From the NCBI GenBank assembly GCA_905479915.1, contig CAJQOH010000020.1, positions 1-64,000 on the forward strand: 64,000 nt of DNA. Direction: 5' to 3'. Below the pieces are notes generated by a model, which did not search any database, was not told the DNA's origin, and worked only from the letters and a program-made list of their open reading frames with translations. The translations under genes and the position numbers were made by a program. The DNA comes from an uncultured Flavobacteriales bacterium (GTDB taxonomy: Bacteria > Bacteroidota > Bacteroidia > Flavobacteriales_E > Vicingaceae). Positions 33,124 to 42,425 of this stretch are shown here, one piece after another (position 1 is the stretch's first letter; the number at the start of each line of letters is the position of its first letter).

Positions 33124-33204
33124 AGTTTTGTTTTCTTATTTTTTAAAAATAGAAAAAATATATTACTTAATCTATTTCAAAAGTTTAAAGCAAAGATTAT
33201 TTTC

Positions 33205-33212
33205 TATTTTTG
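33205..33212 (+). promoter_or_regulatory. -7 box of the trmL transcript
   Basis: TATTTTTG matches TAnnTTTG and lies 14 bases before the trmL ATG. Confidence 0.45.
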
Positions 33213-33226
33213 ATATTTAAGAAATT

Positions 33227-33685
33227 ATGGCGTTTAATATTGTTTTAATAGAACCAGAGATCCCCAACAATACAGGGAATATAGGCCGTTTGAGTTTGGC
33301 TTCAGGTAGCAATCTACACTTAGTAAAACCTTTTGGTTTTGAAATTACAGATGCTCGATTAAAACGTGCAGGATTAGATTATTGGCAACACGTTAACATA
33401 TTCGAATACGAAAGTATTGCAGCGTTTTATGAAAAAAATCCAGAGGCAAAAATGGCTTATTTTTCTAGTCATGGAGAAAAATCACATTGGGATATCAATT
33501 TTGAAGACAATATGTTTTTCGTTTTTGGAAAAGAGTCTGTAGGTTTACCTAAAGAACTTACAGAAAAAAATAAAGAACATACATATAAAATACCTTTGTA
33601 CAGTAATCACATTAGAAGTTTAAATTTAGCAAATGCTGTAAGCGTAGTCGTATACGAAGGTTTAAGAAGCTTAAATAAAAAATAG
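33227..33685 (+). CDS. trmL: tRNA (cytidine/uridine(34)-2'-O)-methyltransferase
   Basis: 152 residues, a SPOUT-fold (trefoil knot) methyltransferase. The N-terminus IVLIEPEIPNNTGNIGRLS and the SAM-binding knot FFVFGKESVGLPKEL ... IPLYSNHIRSLNLANAVSVVVYE are diagnostic. It methylates the wobble base of tRNA-Leu isoacceptors in E. coli. The following SDR gene starts three bases after its stop codon, so the two are probably co-transcribed. Confidence 0.96.
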   Translation: MAFNIVLIEPEIPNNTGNIGRLSLASGSNLHLVKPFGFEITDARLKRAGLDYWQHVNIFEYESIAAFYEKNPEAKMAYFSSHGEKSHWDINFEDNMFFVFGKESVGLPKELTEKNKEHTYKIPLYSNHIRSLNLANAVSVVVYEGLRSLNKK

Positions 33686-33687
33686 AT

Positions 33688-34392
33688 ATGGAAATCAAAG
33701 GAGCAAACGTATTAATTACTGGAGGAAATTCAGGTATAGGAAAAGAAACAGCCAAACAATTAATTGAGCAAGGTGCCAATGTTGTAATTACTGGTAGAGA
33801 TGAAGAAAAACTAAATAGAGTTGCTAAAGAAATTGGGGCAATCCCCCTACTCTTTGATATTAGTGACTTAAAGTCTATTCCTGCAAAATCTAGAGAAGCT
33901 TTTATTTTACTTGAAGGGAAAATGGATGCCTTAATTAACAATGCCGGAATTGGTGTTTTCCCTAGATTAGGAGAGATTACAATTGAAGATCTTGAAACAG
34001 TTTATGCTACCAATGTTTTTGGATTAACCATGCTTACGCAAGAAATTATAAAACCATTTATTACTCAAGGTTACGGTAACATTATAAACATTGGGTCAAC
34101 TGCAGCTTTAAAAGGTTTTGATAGAGGAACAGTTTACGCAGCTTCTAAGTTTGCCGTTAGAGGACTTACACAATCTTGGCAAGCCGAACTTAGAAAATAC
34201 AATATTAGAGTTTCTTTGGTTAATCCAAGTGAGGTTACTACAGCTTTTGCGGCTGAAGATAGAGTTGAACGAGAAGAGGTTGATAAGAAATTAGGAACAG
34301 AAGAAATCGCTCACACAATCATCTCTACACTAAAAATGCGAGATAAAGGTTTTGTACCAGAAGTTACTGTTTGGGCTACCAACCCTTTTTAA
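33688..34392 (+). CDS. Short-chain dehydrogenase/reductase (SDR)
   Basis: 234 residues with the classical SDR layout: cofactor loop TGGNSGIGKE (11-20), NNAGIG, the active-site Ser in INIGSTAALKG, and YAASKFAVRG with the catalytic Tyr and Lys. Arg in TGRDEEKL after the second strand favours NADP. It resembles 3-ketoacyl-ACP-reductase-like proteins, but the substrate cannot be fixed. It follows trmL closely and is followed by a REP-like spacer. Confidence 0.92.
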   Translation: MEIKGANVLITGGNSGIGKETAKQLIEQGANVVITGRDEEKLNRVAKEIGAIPLLFDISDLKSIPAKSREAFILLEGKMDALINNAGIGVFPRLGEITIEDLETVYATNVFGLTMLTQEIIKPFITQGYGNIINIGSTAALKGFDRGTVYAASKFAVRGLTQSWQAELRKYNIRVSLVNPSEVTTAFAAEDRVEREEVDKKLGTEEIAHTIISTLKMRDKGFVPEVTVWATNPF

Positions 34393-34476
34393 AGTATACT
34401 CAATGAATAAAATGTTCGTTCGAGTTAAATCCTGTAAGGATTTTGTATCGAAAGCACGTTTTATCTAAACCCTTGG

Positions 34477-34520
34477 TTCTCGATACATTCCGATAAAAAA
34501 TTGAAATACTGGAACTGACA
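34477..34520. repeat. REP-like repeat, second copy of the hisH-hisA element
   Basis: TTCTCGATACATTCCGAT at the left and GGAACTGACA at the right align with the element at 9501-9542, with a diverged middle. The spacer 34410-34476 carries further repeat fragments (GTTCGTTCGAG, GTATCGAAAGCACG). Confidence 0.65.
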
Positions 34521-34539
34521 ATGATTACTTTTACATTAA

Positions 34540-35529
34540 ATGAAAACTCCAAAAACACATCCTGCAGTAAAATCTAACCTGCACCCAAAAAGTAAACATA
34601 GAGGGCGTTACAATTTTGAAGAACTCATTAAAAGTCACGCAGACTTAGCTCAATTTGTTAAAAAGAATGACTACGGAGATGAATCTATAGACTTCTTTAA
34701 TCCAGAAGCTGTAAGAGCTTTAAACACAGCTTTATTAAAACATTTTTATACGATTGATTTTTGGGAGATACCTGAAGACTACTTGTGCCCTCCTATTCCG
34801 GGAAGAGCTGATTACATTCATCATATTGCTCAATTATTAGGAGAGAGTAACTACGGCAAAACTCCTACCGGTAGCCACATTACATGTTTAGATGTTGGTG
34901 TTGGTGCAAACTGTATTTATCCAATTATCGGGACAAAAGAGTACGGGTGGTCCTTTATTGGAAGTGATATTGATGAAAAAGCTATTGAGAATGCTCAAAG
35001 TATAATTGATAAGAATTTCTCTTGTCATCCTGAGCCTGTTGAAGGAAAAAGAAAAATTGAATTAAGACATCAACCAAAAGCAAATGATTTGTTTTACAAT
35101 GTAATTTCTAAAGAAGAACAAATAGATATAACAGTTTGCAACCCTCCTTTTCATTCTTCAGCAGAAGATGCTGCTCAAGGAACTCAACGAAAGATTAAAA
35201 ATTTAAAAGGAGGAAAACCCACTAAAGCAGTTAAAAACTTTGGAGGAAAAAGTAACGAGCTTTGGTGTACAGGGGGAGAAAACAAGTTCGTTAGAAATAT
35301 GATTAAAGAGAGTAAGAAGTTTGGTAAATCTTGTTTTTGGTTTACCACTTTAGTCTCTAAACAAAGTAATTTAAAAAGCATCTACAAATCTTTAGAAAAC
35401 GAAAAAGCTGTTGAGGTAAAAACGATAGCTATGGGACAAGGCAATAAAACAAGTAGAGTTGTTGCTTGGACCTTTTTAACGCCTACAGAACAAAAGAACT
35501 GGCGTGATAGTAAGTGGAAAAAAGATTAA
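34540..35529 (+). CDS. rlmF: 23S rRNA (adenine(1618)-N6)-methyltransferase with a REP-encoded insert
   Basis: 329 residues. [22 protein letters not shown] is the usual N-terminus, [15 protein letters not shown] the SAM loop, [13 protein letters not shown] the acidic loop, and CNPPFHSS the catalytic motif. It modifies A1618 of 23S rRNA. Between the acidic loop and the next strand there is an extra stretch [21 protein letters not shown] is the peptide produced when a 'gtcatcctgagcctg' REP sequence is read in frame. The rest of the protein is intact, so the insert is probably tolerated in a surface loop. Convergent with sdaA, overlapping by four bases. Confidence 0.95.
   Translation: MKTPKTHPAVKSNLHPKSKHRGRYNFEELIKSHADLAQFVKKNDYGDESIDFFNPEAVRALNTALLKHFYTIDFWEIPEDYLCPPIPGRADYIHHIAQLLGESNYGKTPTGSHITCLDVGVGANCIYPIIGTKEYGWSFIGSDIDEKAIENAQSIIDKNFSCHPEPVEGKRKIELRHQPKANDLFYNVISKEEQIDITVCNPPFHSSAEDAAQGTQRKIKNLKGGKPTKAVKNFGGKSNELWCTGGENKFVRNMIKESKKFGKSCFWFTTLVSKQSNLKSIYKSLENEKAVEVKTIAMGQGNKTSRVVAWTFLTPTEQKNWRDSKWKKD
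35021..35050 (+). repeat. REP-like repeat inside rlmF
   Basis: TTGTCATCCTGAGCCTGTTG followed by AAGGAAAAAG is a known bacterial REP word, here within coding DNA and in frame. It adds about 8-12 residues (CHPEPVEG and flanks) to the methyltransferase. Confidence 0.8.
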
Positions 35530-36932
35530 CACTCAGAAACGGCAACTGAAATATTCACAGCCAACCCACCCTCTGAGGTTTCTTTAAACTTATCGCTCAT
35601 TGCTTCTGCTGTTTCTTTCATTGTTTTAATGACTTCATCCAACGTTACCTTAGCTGATTCTGGGTTTCCTGCTAAAGCGATTTGTGAAGCAGTAATGGCT
35701 TTCATTGCCCCCATAGTATTTCTCTCGATACAAGGAACTTGGACCAATCCCATAATCGGATCACAAGTTAAGCCTAAATGATGTTCCATTGCAATTTCTG
35801 CTGCTTGCAGTACTTGCTGAGACGATCCTCCCATACAATACGTTAATCCTGCTGCAGCCATTGCTGAAGATACTCCAATTTCTGCCTGGCACCCTCCCAT
35901 TGCTGCAGATATTGTTGATCCTTTTTTGAACAAAGAACCTATCTCTCCAGCTACCAATATAAATTTCTTAATAGCCACTGATGGAGTCTCACAAAAGCAC
36001 AACATATACAACAATACTGCTGGAATAACACCTGCAGCACCATTTGTTGGCGCAGTTACAATCCTACCAAAAGAAGCATTTTCTTCATTTACCGCTAAAG
36101 CAAAACAACTTACCCACTTCGTTACGCTAGAAAATGAATTGTTACAGGTCTTTATAGCAGCTATCCACTCATCTTCTGAAGTGTATTGTTTATCTGCTAT
36201 TAAATCTACATTAATATTAAAAGCACGCCTAACAACATTTAGACCTCCTGGTAAAATGCCATTTTTATGGCAACCGTTATAAATTGAAGCTTTCATTGCA
36301 GACCACAATTCAATAACCTCTGAATCAATTTCTTCCTCAGATTTTAAGGCTAGCTCATTCTGATAAACAACGTCATAAATATCAAGATCAGAATTTTTCA
36401 TGTGTTTTAACAAATCGTTTTCACTTGCTATTGGATAAGGAAAGACTTTAGTATTCTTAACCTGTTCCTCATTTTGACCTTCTTGAACTACAAATCCTCC
36501 ACCAATTGAATAGTAAGTCTCCTCAATTTTTAACCCATCCTTAAATTTAGCTATCAAAGTCATCCCATTTGGATGGTATGGCAATTTTTCTTGAAGAAAT
36601 TCAATATCCACAGAAGGATCAAAATCTATTGACTGCGCTCCATTAACATTCAATCTTTTATTAACGTTTATCTCCTCAATGTATCTGTCAATCTTATTTA
36701 CAGCAATTGTTTTTACATCATAACCTGAAAGGCCAAGTAGAATAGCCACATCTGTTCCATGGCCTTTACCAGTTTTAGATAAAGATCCATATAATTTAAC
36801 CTTAACAGATGTAAGCGCTTTATCTTCAACTTTATTTAAAAATTGTTGTGCAGCAACCCAAGGTCCCATAGTATGAGAACTTGAAGGACCTACTCCAATT
36901 TTAAAAATATCAAAAACACTTATCTGTTCCAT
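35526..36932 (-). CDS. sdaA: L-serine ammonia-lyase (serine dehydratase)
   Basis: 468 residues, the single-chain form with beta and alpha domains fused. The N-terminus [21 protein letters not shown] is diagnostic. The alpha part has [32 protein letters not shown] and [19 protein letters not shown], which supply the iron-sulfur-cluster cysteines. It converts L-serine to pyruvate and ammonia and is oxygen-sensitive. It has its own upstream region, divergent from the DUF4173 gene. Confidence 0.96.
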   Translation of the reverse strand: MEQISVFDIFKIGVGPSSSHTMGPWVAAQQFLNKVEDKALTSVKVKLYGSLSKTGKGHGTDVAILLGLSGYDVKTIAVNKIDRYIEEINVNKRLNVNGAQSIDFDPSVDIEFLQEKLPYHPNGMTLIAKFKDGLKIEETYYSIGGGFVVQEGQNEEQVKNTKVFPYPIASENDLLKHMKNSDLDIYDVVYQNELALKSEEEIDSEVIELWSAMKASIYNGCHKNGILPGGLNVVRRAFNINVDLIADKQYTSEDEWIAAIKTCNNSFSSVTKWVSCFALAVNEENASFGRIVTAPTNGAAGVIPAVLLYMLCFCETPSVAIKKFILVAGEIGSLFKKGSTISAAMGGCQAEIGVSSAMAAAGLTYCMGGSSQQVLQAAEIAMEHHLGLTCDPIMGLVQVPCIERNTMGAMKAITASQIALAGNPESAKVTLDEVIKTMKETAEAMSDKFKETSEGGLAVNISVAVSEC

Positions 36933-37092
36933 TTCCTATCAAAAATTACGATTGCAAATATCAAGTTTTAAATGGATTATCCTATTTCTATCAGGTTAAA
37001 TATCAATACTAAAAAAATAAAGTTGTTAAAAATACAATACCAATTTTATTGACTCGTTATATCTGAAAACTTAACCAAAAACGCTAAAAAAA

Positions 37093-38823
37093 ATGAATAA
37101 GAAAACCATTTCTATCATCAGCCTTACAATACTCTACAGTGTTTTATTTTACGAACAATATGTTGGCGTTAATTTCCTACTATTTACCATAGCTACACTT
37201 GCATTATTCTTTTTCCAAGATAAAGAAGCTTTAAAAAATAAAAGTGTTTTAATATTCAGTTTAGGAGCAATTTTTAGCGCGTCATTTGCTGCAGTACATG
37301 GATCATACCTCTCCCTTTGGGCAACTATTGTTTCATTAATGGTTATTCCTGGAGTTATGATTAATAAACGTTCTAATGTCTTTCTAGACTTTTTTACCAC
37401 ACTAGTAAACATTGCTATATCTACTACATTCATGATTATTGAAATGATTGATTCTGTAAAAAAAGGTCAAGGCAAAGGTTTTTTACAAATCCTTAAATAT
37501 TTAGTTCCTTTAGTATTCATTGTTATCTTCTTCTTTATCTACAGAGCAATGAATCCTTTATTTGAAAAACTTACGCAAGAAATTGCCGAAATCATTAGCT
37601 TAAGCTTTGTGTTCTTTACTCTAGGAGGATTCACCTTAGTTTATGCAATCTACAAACAAAAACGATCTAAAGAAGTTGATGAATGGGAAAAAAGCCGACC
37701 ATTTATCATCGATAAAGAAAATACTATTCTTCCTAAATGGAATGAAGGCATTGCTTTCTCACTACTTTTTGTAGCGTTAAACCTCATGCTAATTGCTGTA
37801 AACTTTATGGACATTAATTACCTTTATTTAGGCGATGGAATGCCTGATGGAATTACCCACAAAGAGTTTGTACATAAGGGCGTTGGAATGCTTATCCTTT
37901 CCATTATTTTAGGAATATCCATCCTCTTATTCTTTTTTAGAGGATCTCTCAATTTTGGAAAAAACAAAAATCTGGTAAAGACCTTAGCATTTTTGTGGGT
38001 TGCTCAGAACCTCTTCATGGTTTTTTCTACAGGGATAAGAAACACCATGTATATTGATGCTGCTTTATTGACGTATAAAAGAATTGGTGTTTACTTTTGG
38101 TTGTTTTTCGCACTAATAGGACTAATAACACTTCTAGTTAAACTCTATAAAAACAAAACGGTTTATTACCTCGCTAAATACAATTTTAATGCACTATTTC
38201 TAGTACTAATAGCTAGTTCTGCTCTAGATTGGGACATGACAATTTCTAACTTCAATTTAAATAGAGCGAATCAAATGGATGAAATCTCATCGCTTGATAA
38301 AAACTATATGCTTAGCCTTTCTGAAGGGAACATCAATGCATTATTTAAAATTAAAGAATTAAAAGGTTTTGAAATTGATTCTGTTTATTCCTATAGAGAC
38401 TATTACGGGAGTAATACAGGATGGTTAGATTATAAAGTTTATGAGTTTTTATTAAATGACTTAGAGGGCGATTGGAGATCTTACTCCATCAGAAGAAATA
38501 AAGTAAGAAATGATATTGCTAAACTTAATGATAATGGAACATTAAGCGCTATAAATTTAAATGGCACCTACATTGATTCTTTAAAACCCTTAACTAAATT
38601 AACTCAACTTAAAGATTTAGATATCTCTAATAGTTACATTAATGATTGGAAGTACATCAATCATTTTAAACAGTTAGAAAAGCTCTCAGTATCTAATCTT
38701 AATGAAGAAGATCTAGAACATTTTAAATTATTAAAAGCATTAAAAAAACTTCACATTACCAATACCGATTATAAAGTGAAAAATCAATTTATTGAAGAAT
38801 TACCAGAAGTAGATGTTTATTAA
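37093..38823 (+). CDS. DUF4173 membrane protein with LRR-like C-terminus
   Basis: 576 residues with about ten membrane helices in the first 370 residues. The conserved DUF4173 segment is YLYLGDGMPDGITHKEFVHKGVGMLILSIILG with later RNTMYIDAALLTYKRIGVYFWL and NFNLNRANQMDEISSLDKNYML. The C-terminal 100 residues (LTQLKDLDISNSYINDWKYINHFKQLEKLSVSNLN) look like leucine-rich repeats facing the periplasm or cytosol. The function of DUF4173 is unknown. No partner gene is close. Confidence 0.85.
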   Translation: MNKKTISIISLTILYSVLFYEQYVGVNFLLFTIATLALFFFQDKEALKNKSVLIFSLGAIFSASFAAVHGSYLSLWATIVSLMVIPGVMINKRSNVFLDFFTTLVNIAISTTFMIIEMIDSVKKGQGKGFLQILKYLVPLVFIVIFFFIYRAMNPLFEKLTQEIAEIISLSFVFFTLGGFTLVYAIYKQKRSKEVDEWEKSRPFIIDKENTILPKWNEGIAFSLLFVALNLMLIAVNFMDINYLYLGDGMPDGITHKEFVHKGVGMLILSIILGISILLFFFRGSLNFGKNKNLVKTLAFLWVAQNLFMVFSTGIRNTMYIDAALLTYKRIGVYFWLFFALIGLITLLVKLYKNKTVYYLAKYNFNALFLVLIASSALDWDMTISNFNLNRANQMDEISSLDKNYMLSLSEGNINALFKIKELKGFEIDSVYSYRDYYGSNTGWLDYKVYEFLLNDLEGDWRSYSIRRNKVRNDIAKLNDNGTLSAINLNGTYIDSLKPLTKLTQLKDLDISNSYINDWKYINHFKQLEKLSVSNLNEEDLEHFKLLKALKKLHITNTDYKVKNQFIEELPEVDVY

Positions 38824-38840
38824 TCTAGCCTTTTAATAGT

Positions 38841-38848
38841 TATATTTG
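38841..38848 (+). promoter_or_regulatory. -7 box of the pepE gene
   Basis: TATATTTG matches TAnnTTTG and lies 13 bases before the ATG at 38862. Confidence 0.45.
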
Positions 38849-38861
38849 AAAAAAACATTTT

Positions 38862-39572
38862 ATGAAACTATTACTATCAAGCAACTCAACACTACACGGA
38901 GAACCTTATTTACAATTCTGTAAAAATGAAATCAATTCTTTTTTAGCCAACAACAATGCTAAAAAGGTTGTTTTTATTCCTTTTGCTGCTGTTACGTTTT
39001 CTTATGAAGAATACCTAGAAAAAGTACAATTAGGTCTTGATAACAATAACATTGAGCTAACTAGCATTCATGCTTATGACAATAAAATAGAAGCAATAAA
39101 AACTGCTAATGCTATTATGGTTGGAGGTGGGAATTCATTTAAATTGTTAAACGAAGTATACGAAAACAACCTTGTTAATTGTATCCAAGAAGCAGTTAAA
39201 GGTGGTACAGCATACATTGGATGGAGCGCAGGATCTAACTTAGCTTGCCCTACCATAAAAACAACCAATGACATGCCAATTGTTTGTCCCCCATCATTCA
39301 GTGCTTTAAATTTCATTCCTTTTCAAATCAATCCACACTATATCCATGGAAACCCTCCAGGACATAATGGCGAAACTAGAGAACAACGTTTATTAGAGTT
39401 TTTAGAAGTAAACCCTACTATTGTAGTAATTGGCCTTAGAGAAGGTACAATGTTAAAAATTGATGGTAATAACATTAAGCTTATCGGAGATCGAACTGCC
39501 CGAATTTTTAAATACCAATCAGACTTTTATGAGCTAAATTCAGAAGATGATTTTAGCTCTTTTCTAAACTAA
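38862..39572 (+). CDS. pepE: Dipeptidase E (alpha-aspartyl dipeptidase)
   Basis: 236 residues of the S51 serine peptidase family, cutting dipeptides with an N-terminal Asp. Ser122 in GWSAGSNLACP is the nucleophile; Asp137 and His159 (INPHYIHG) fit the triad of Salmonella PepE with a constant two-residue offset. NPPGHNGETREQRLLEFL and LREGTML are also conserved. Cytosolic, with its own promoter. Confidence 0.96.
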   Translation: MKLLLSSNSTLHGEPYLQFCKNEINSFLANNNAKKVVFIPFAAVTFSYEEYLEKVQLGLDNNNIELTSIHAYDNKIEAIKTANAIMVGGGNSFKLLNEVYENNLVNCIQEAVKGGTAYIGWSAGSNLACPTIKTTNDMPIVCPPSFSALNFIPFQINPHYIHGNPPGHNGETREQRLLEFLEVNPTIVVIGLREGTMLKIDGNNIKLIGDRTARIFKYQSDFYELNSEDDFSSFLN

Positions 39573-39574
39573 GA

Positions 39575-39829
39575 TTAGTTAGCATCTAGATATTGCTGCA
39601 TTTCAATGATTAAAATATCTTTTAATTCGGTAAAAGATACCTTATTAAGAGAGTGATCTATCTCTGAAGCAACTAAGTTCATGAAGTCTTCATGAAATTT
39701 ATTTGCTCTTTCATCTCCTTTATAAATAATAGCCTTAATAATGTCTCTATCCGACTTACTAATTAAGTCTTTGTATTTATAGATTTCATTTAATTCAAAA
39801 ATTACTGCTCGCTTATCTACCGTTTTCAT
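39575..39829 (-). CDS. Small hypothetical helical protein
   Basis: 84 residues, predicted all-helical and charged (AVIFELNEIYKYKDLISKSDRDIIKAIIYKGDERANKFHEDFMNLV). No family is recognised and no membrane segment seen. Its stop lies two bases from the pepE stop (convergent). Codon use resembles that of its neighbours, so I take it as a real gene. Confidence 0.6.
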   Translation of the reverse strand: MKTVDKRAVIFELNEIYKYKDLISKSDRDIIKAIIYKGDERANKFHEDFMNLVASEIDHSLNKVSFTELKDILIIEMQQYLDAN

Positions 39830-39936
39830 TACAATATTTTAATAATTAATACCCGAATTTAAGGAAATTTTAAAAGTCTACCTATTTTAAATCTTAATTT
39901 TGAATGGATAGAATTTCATGATTTAAAACAGATTCA

Positions 39937-40281
39937 ATGCCTCATTTTGTAATTGATTGTTCTCAGAACATAACAAAACTAGTTGCTCCATCTAAAATAA
40001 TGGAAACCGTACATGCAAAAGCAGTTTCTTCTGGTTTGTTTGCTGAAAAAAATATTAAAGTTAGAGTTAATCCTTTCGAAAATTATTTAACTTACAATAC
40101 GCAAGATGACTTCATTCACGTATTCGCAAACATTATGGAAGGAAGAACTTCAGCTCAAAAAAAAGACCTGTCAAAAAGTATTGTAAAAGCATTAAACGAT
40201 TTATTTCCTGAAACACCTGTTATCTCTATTAACGTTAGAGATTTTGAAAAAGCTACCTACTGCAATAAATCAATGATATAA
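39937..40281 (+). CDS. CHMI-like tautomerase (5-carboxymethyl-2-hydroxymuconate isomerase family)
   Basis: 114 residues starting MPHFVIDCSQNI. Pro2, exposed after Met removal, is the catalytic base of the tautomerase superfamily. Later VRVNPFENYLTYNTQDDFIHVFANIMEGRTSAQKKDLSKSIV matches the CHMI (HpaF) family. No other homoprotocatechuate genes are nearby, so the natural substrate is probably different. A -7 box (TAATTTTG, 39895-39902) lies 34 bases upstream. The GNAT gene follows after nine bases. Confidence 0.85.
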   Translation: MPHFVIDCSQNITKLVAPSKIMETVHAKAVSSGLFAEKNIKVRVNPFENYLTYNTQDDFIHVFANIMEGRTSAQKKDLSKSIVKALNDLFPETPVISINVRDFEKATYCNKSMI

Positions 40282-40290
40282 CTCGAGTAT

Positions 40291-40761
40291 ATGACACCAG
40301 AGATTGTTAGCTGTTCTACTTCAGAACACTTTAATTTAGCTAAAAAACTAACTAAAGATTACATGCTTTGGTTGGGAGAAGATCTTTTTTATCAAGGTGT
40401 TGAAAAGGAATTTAGCATTTTTCATGAAATGTATAATAAACCCAATGGTTGCTTTATTTATGCAACAATCAATGGAACAATTGCAGGTGGAGTTGGAGTC
40501 CGGTATTTAGAAAAAGACATTTGTGAAATGAAACGACTATTCGTTTATGACGCTTTTAGAGGACATCAACTAGGGAAAATTTTAAGTGATGAACTGATTA
40601 AAGTCAGTAAAAATTTAGGGTATAAAAAAATGCGACTTGATACTATTCCACGACTTAAAAATGCTATGGAATTGTATCAAAATTTAGGATTTTATGAAAT
40701 ACCTAAATACTATGATAATCCAGACGAAAGCGTTGTTTATTTCGAATTAGAATTGGATTAA
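40291..40761 (+). CDS. GNAT family N-acetyltransferase
   Basis: 156 residues. CEMKRLFVYDAFRGHQLGKILSDELIKVSKNLGYKKMRLDTIPRLKNAMELYQNLGFYEI is the full acetyl-CoA-binding and C-terminal GNAT signature, of the subgroup often annotated as amino-acid or small-molecule acetyltransferase. Substrate unknown. Co-transcribed with the CHMI-like gene by spacing. Confidence 0.9.
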   Translation: MTPEIVSCSTSEHFNLAKKLTKDYMLWLGEDLFYQGVEKEFSIFHEMYNKPNGCFIYATINGTIAGGVGVRYLEKDICEMKRLFVYDAFRGHQLGKILSDELIKVSKNLGYKKMRLDTIPRLKNAMELYQNLGFYEIPKYYDNPDESVVYFELELD

Positions 40762-40834
40762 ATTTCTTATACATATCCACAAAAGGATATTAAAAACTAT
40801 GTTCTCCTTCTATTTAGAGCGTAATATTTCTTTC

Positions 40835-40842
40835 TAATTTTG
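40835..40842 (+). promoter_or_regulatory. -7 box of the M23 peptidase gene
   Basis: TAATTTTG matches TAnnTTTG, six bases before the ATG at 40849. It overlaps the in-frame TTG at 40840, which therefore cannot be the start; the mRNA should be leaderless or nearly so. Confidence 0.55.
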
Positions 40843-40848
40843 CTGGCA

Positions 40849-41727
40849 ATGAGATTGATTTTAATACTACTGTGTTTACTAACATTGAATGTTAGCGCTT
40901 TTGAACATAAAGAAGATACTGTTGCTAATCAAAAAGGAGACAAACTGTTTATCAAAAAAAAACCAGAAGGACCTTTAATGGTAAGTAGTCTCAATGCTTT
41001 TGTAGATTCTGTAAGTAACACCATTCCGGATAGCATGCCTTTTCATGATTGGATTACAGATGACATTCATCAAAAAAAATTCAATTTTGGAAATATTCAG
41101 GACACAATGACCATAGTTCTAAATGATAGCACCGATCATTACACACCTCCTGTAGAAGGTAGAATAACCTCTGAATTTGGAAAGAGAAGATGGCGCTACC
41201 ACTATGGTACTGACATTGATTTAAATACGGGTGATACCGTTCGGTCTGCTTTTAATGGAAGGGTTAGAATTTCTACTTACAGCAAAACCTATGGACATGT
41301 AGTAGTTGTTCGTCACAACAATGGTTTAGAAACTCTTTATGCTCACCTATCAAAACGAAAAGTAGAAGTAGATTCCATACTAACTTCGGGAACACCCGTT
41401 GGTTTAGGAGGTAATACTGGACGTTCTTACGGAAGTCATCTACATTTTGAGGTGCGCTATTATGATGAAGCAATAGATACAAGAGATCTAATTTCTTTCG
41501 AAAGCAATTGTACACATTCAGATACTTTAGCAATATCACAGTGTAATTTTATATACCGTGAAGAACTCAAACTAATGAGCGCAATCAAATACCATAGAGT
41601 TCGTAGCGGCAATACTTTAGGTCACATTGCACGAAAATATGGTAGTTCTGTAAGTAAACTTTGTCGTTTAAACGGTATATCACGCAATTCTATATTGCGC
41701 ATTGGGCAGCGGATAAGAGTACGATAA
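40849..41727 (+). CDS. M23 family metallopeptidase with LysM domain
   Basis: 292 residues: a signal peptide (RLILILLCLLTLNVSAF) and an M23 lytic or structural domain with EFGKRRWRYHYGTDIDLNTGDTVRSAFNGRVR, the HNNGLETLYAHLS strand and the zinc ligand motif GSHLHFEVRYY. A C-terminal LysM repeat (YHRVRSGNTLGHIARKYGSSVSKLCRLNGI) binds peptidoglycan. The HxxxD and HxH zinc ligands are present, so it is probably an active endopeptidase working in the periplasm during growth or division. Confidence 0.93.
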   Translation: MRLILILLCLLTLNVSAFEHKEDTVANQKGDKLFIKKKPEGPLMVSSLNAFVDSVSNTIPDSMPFHDWITDDIHQKKFNFGNIQDTMTIVLNDSTDHYTPPVEGRITSEFGKRRWRYHYGTDIDLNTGDTVRSAFNGRVRISTYSKTYGHVVVVRHNNGLETLYAHLSKRKVEVDSILTSGTPVGLGGNTGRSYGSHLHFEVRYYDEAIDTRDLISFESNCTHSDTLAISQCNFIYREELKLMSAIKYHRVRSGNTLGHIARKYGSSVSKLCRLNGISRNSILRIGQRIRVR

Positions 41728-41738
41728 TTCTCTTTGTG

Positions 41739-42317
41739 CTATTTTGGTTTTCTAATCATAAACCACAAAGAATCTTTATCACTGTAGTTTTCCCAAGTAT
41801 GGTAAATTTCAAATCCATAACGCTGATAAACCAAGGCATTACGCTCAACTGATGTTTCTAAAATTATAGGCAACTCATTTTTTTCTGACAATTCATACAA
41901 GTGGTTTTTCAACTCAAACCCAGCTTTATCTCCTCCTTTTTCTACACCAAAAAACCAAAAGTAAAAATGGTCTCCTTGGTAGCGGCATTTCTTTAAATAG
42001 CTTTGACGCTTTAATGTCTCCAACACCTTTAATAAAGGTATTGAAAGAGCAAATCGAACTTCATAATAAAGCTCTTTGAAACTAAATACTTTAACATTAG
42101 ATTGGTAAAAAAATGCCACTCCCATCCTATTCTTAGAAAGAAAAACACCGTTACGATTCAATGATTTTACAAATGCAAAATCAGCCATTCGCTCAACTTT
42201 CTTTTTCCGATTGCCTTTATTACCAATAATACTATTAACACTTGGATTGGTATTAAATGTTTCTGTAATAATACGTACTGAATCGACCTTGTCTTTTGCT
42301 GTTGCCAAATACATCAT
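41739..42317 (-). CDS. GNAT-like acetyltransferase
   Basis: 192 residues. The C-terminal half (FYFWFFGVEKGGDKAGFELKNHLYELSEKNELPIILETSVERNALVYQRYGFEIYHTW) follows the pattern of GNAT proteins with a degenerate acetyl-CoA loop. The N-terminus (ATAKDKVDSVRIITETFNTNPSVNSIIG) is typical of the same group. Substrate unknown. It faces the M23 gene, with 11 bases between the stops. Confidence 0.8.
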   Translation of the reverse strand: MMYLATAKDKVDSVRIITETFNTNPSVNSIIGNKGNRKKKVERMADFAFVKSLNRNGVFLSKNRMGVAFFYQSNVKVFSFKELYYEVRFALSIPLLKVLETLKRQSYLKKCRYQGDHFYFWFFGVEKGGDKAGFELKNHLYELSEKNELPIILETSVERNALVYQRYGFEIYHTWENYSDKDSLWFMIRKPK

Positions 42318-42425
42318 GCGAATATAATTGAATATTCTATTTCAACTTATATGCCCTTAATTAAATTCAAATATTTTAGCACGTTTTTTTTGATTACATT
42401 TACTTATACCATCAAAAAGCTATTC

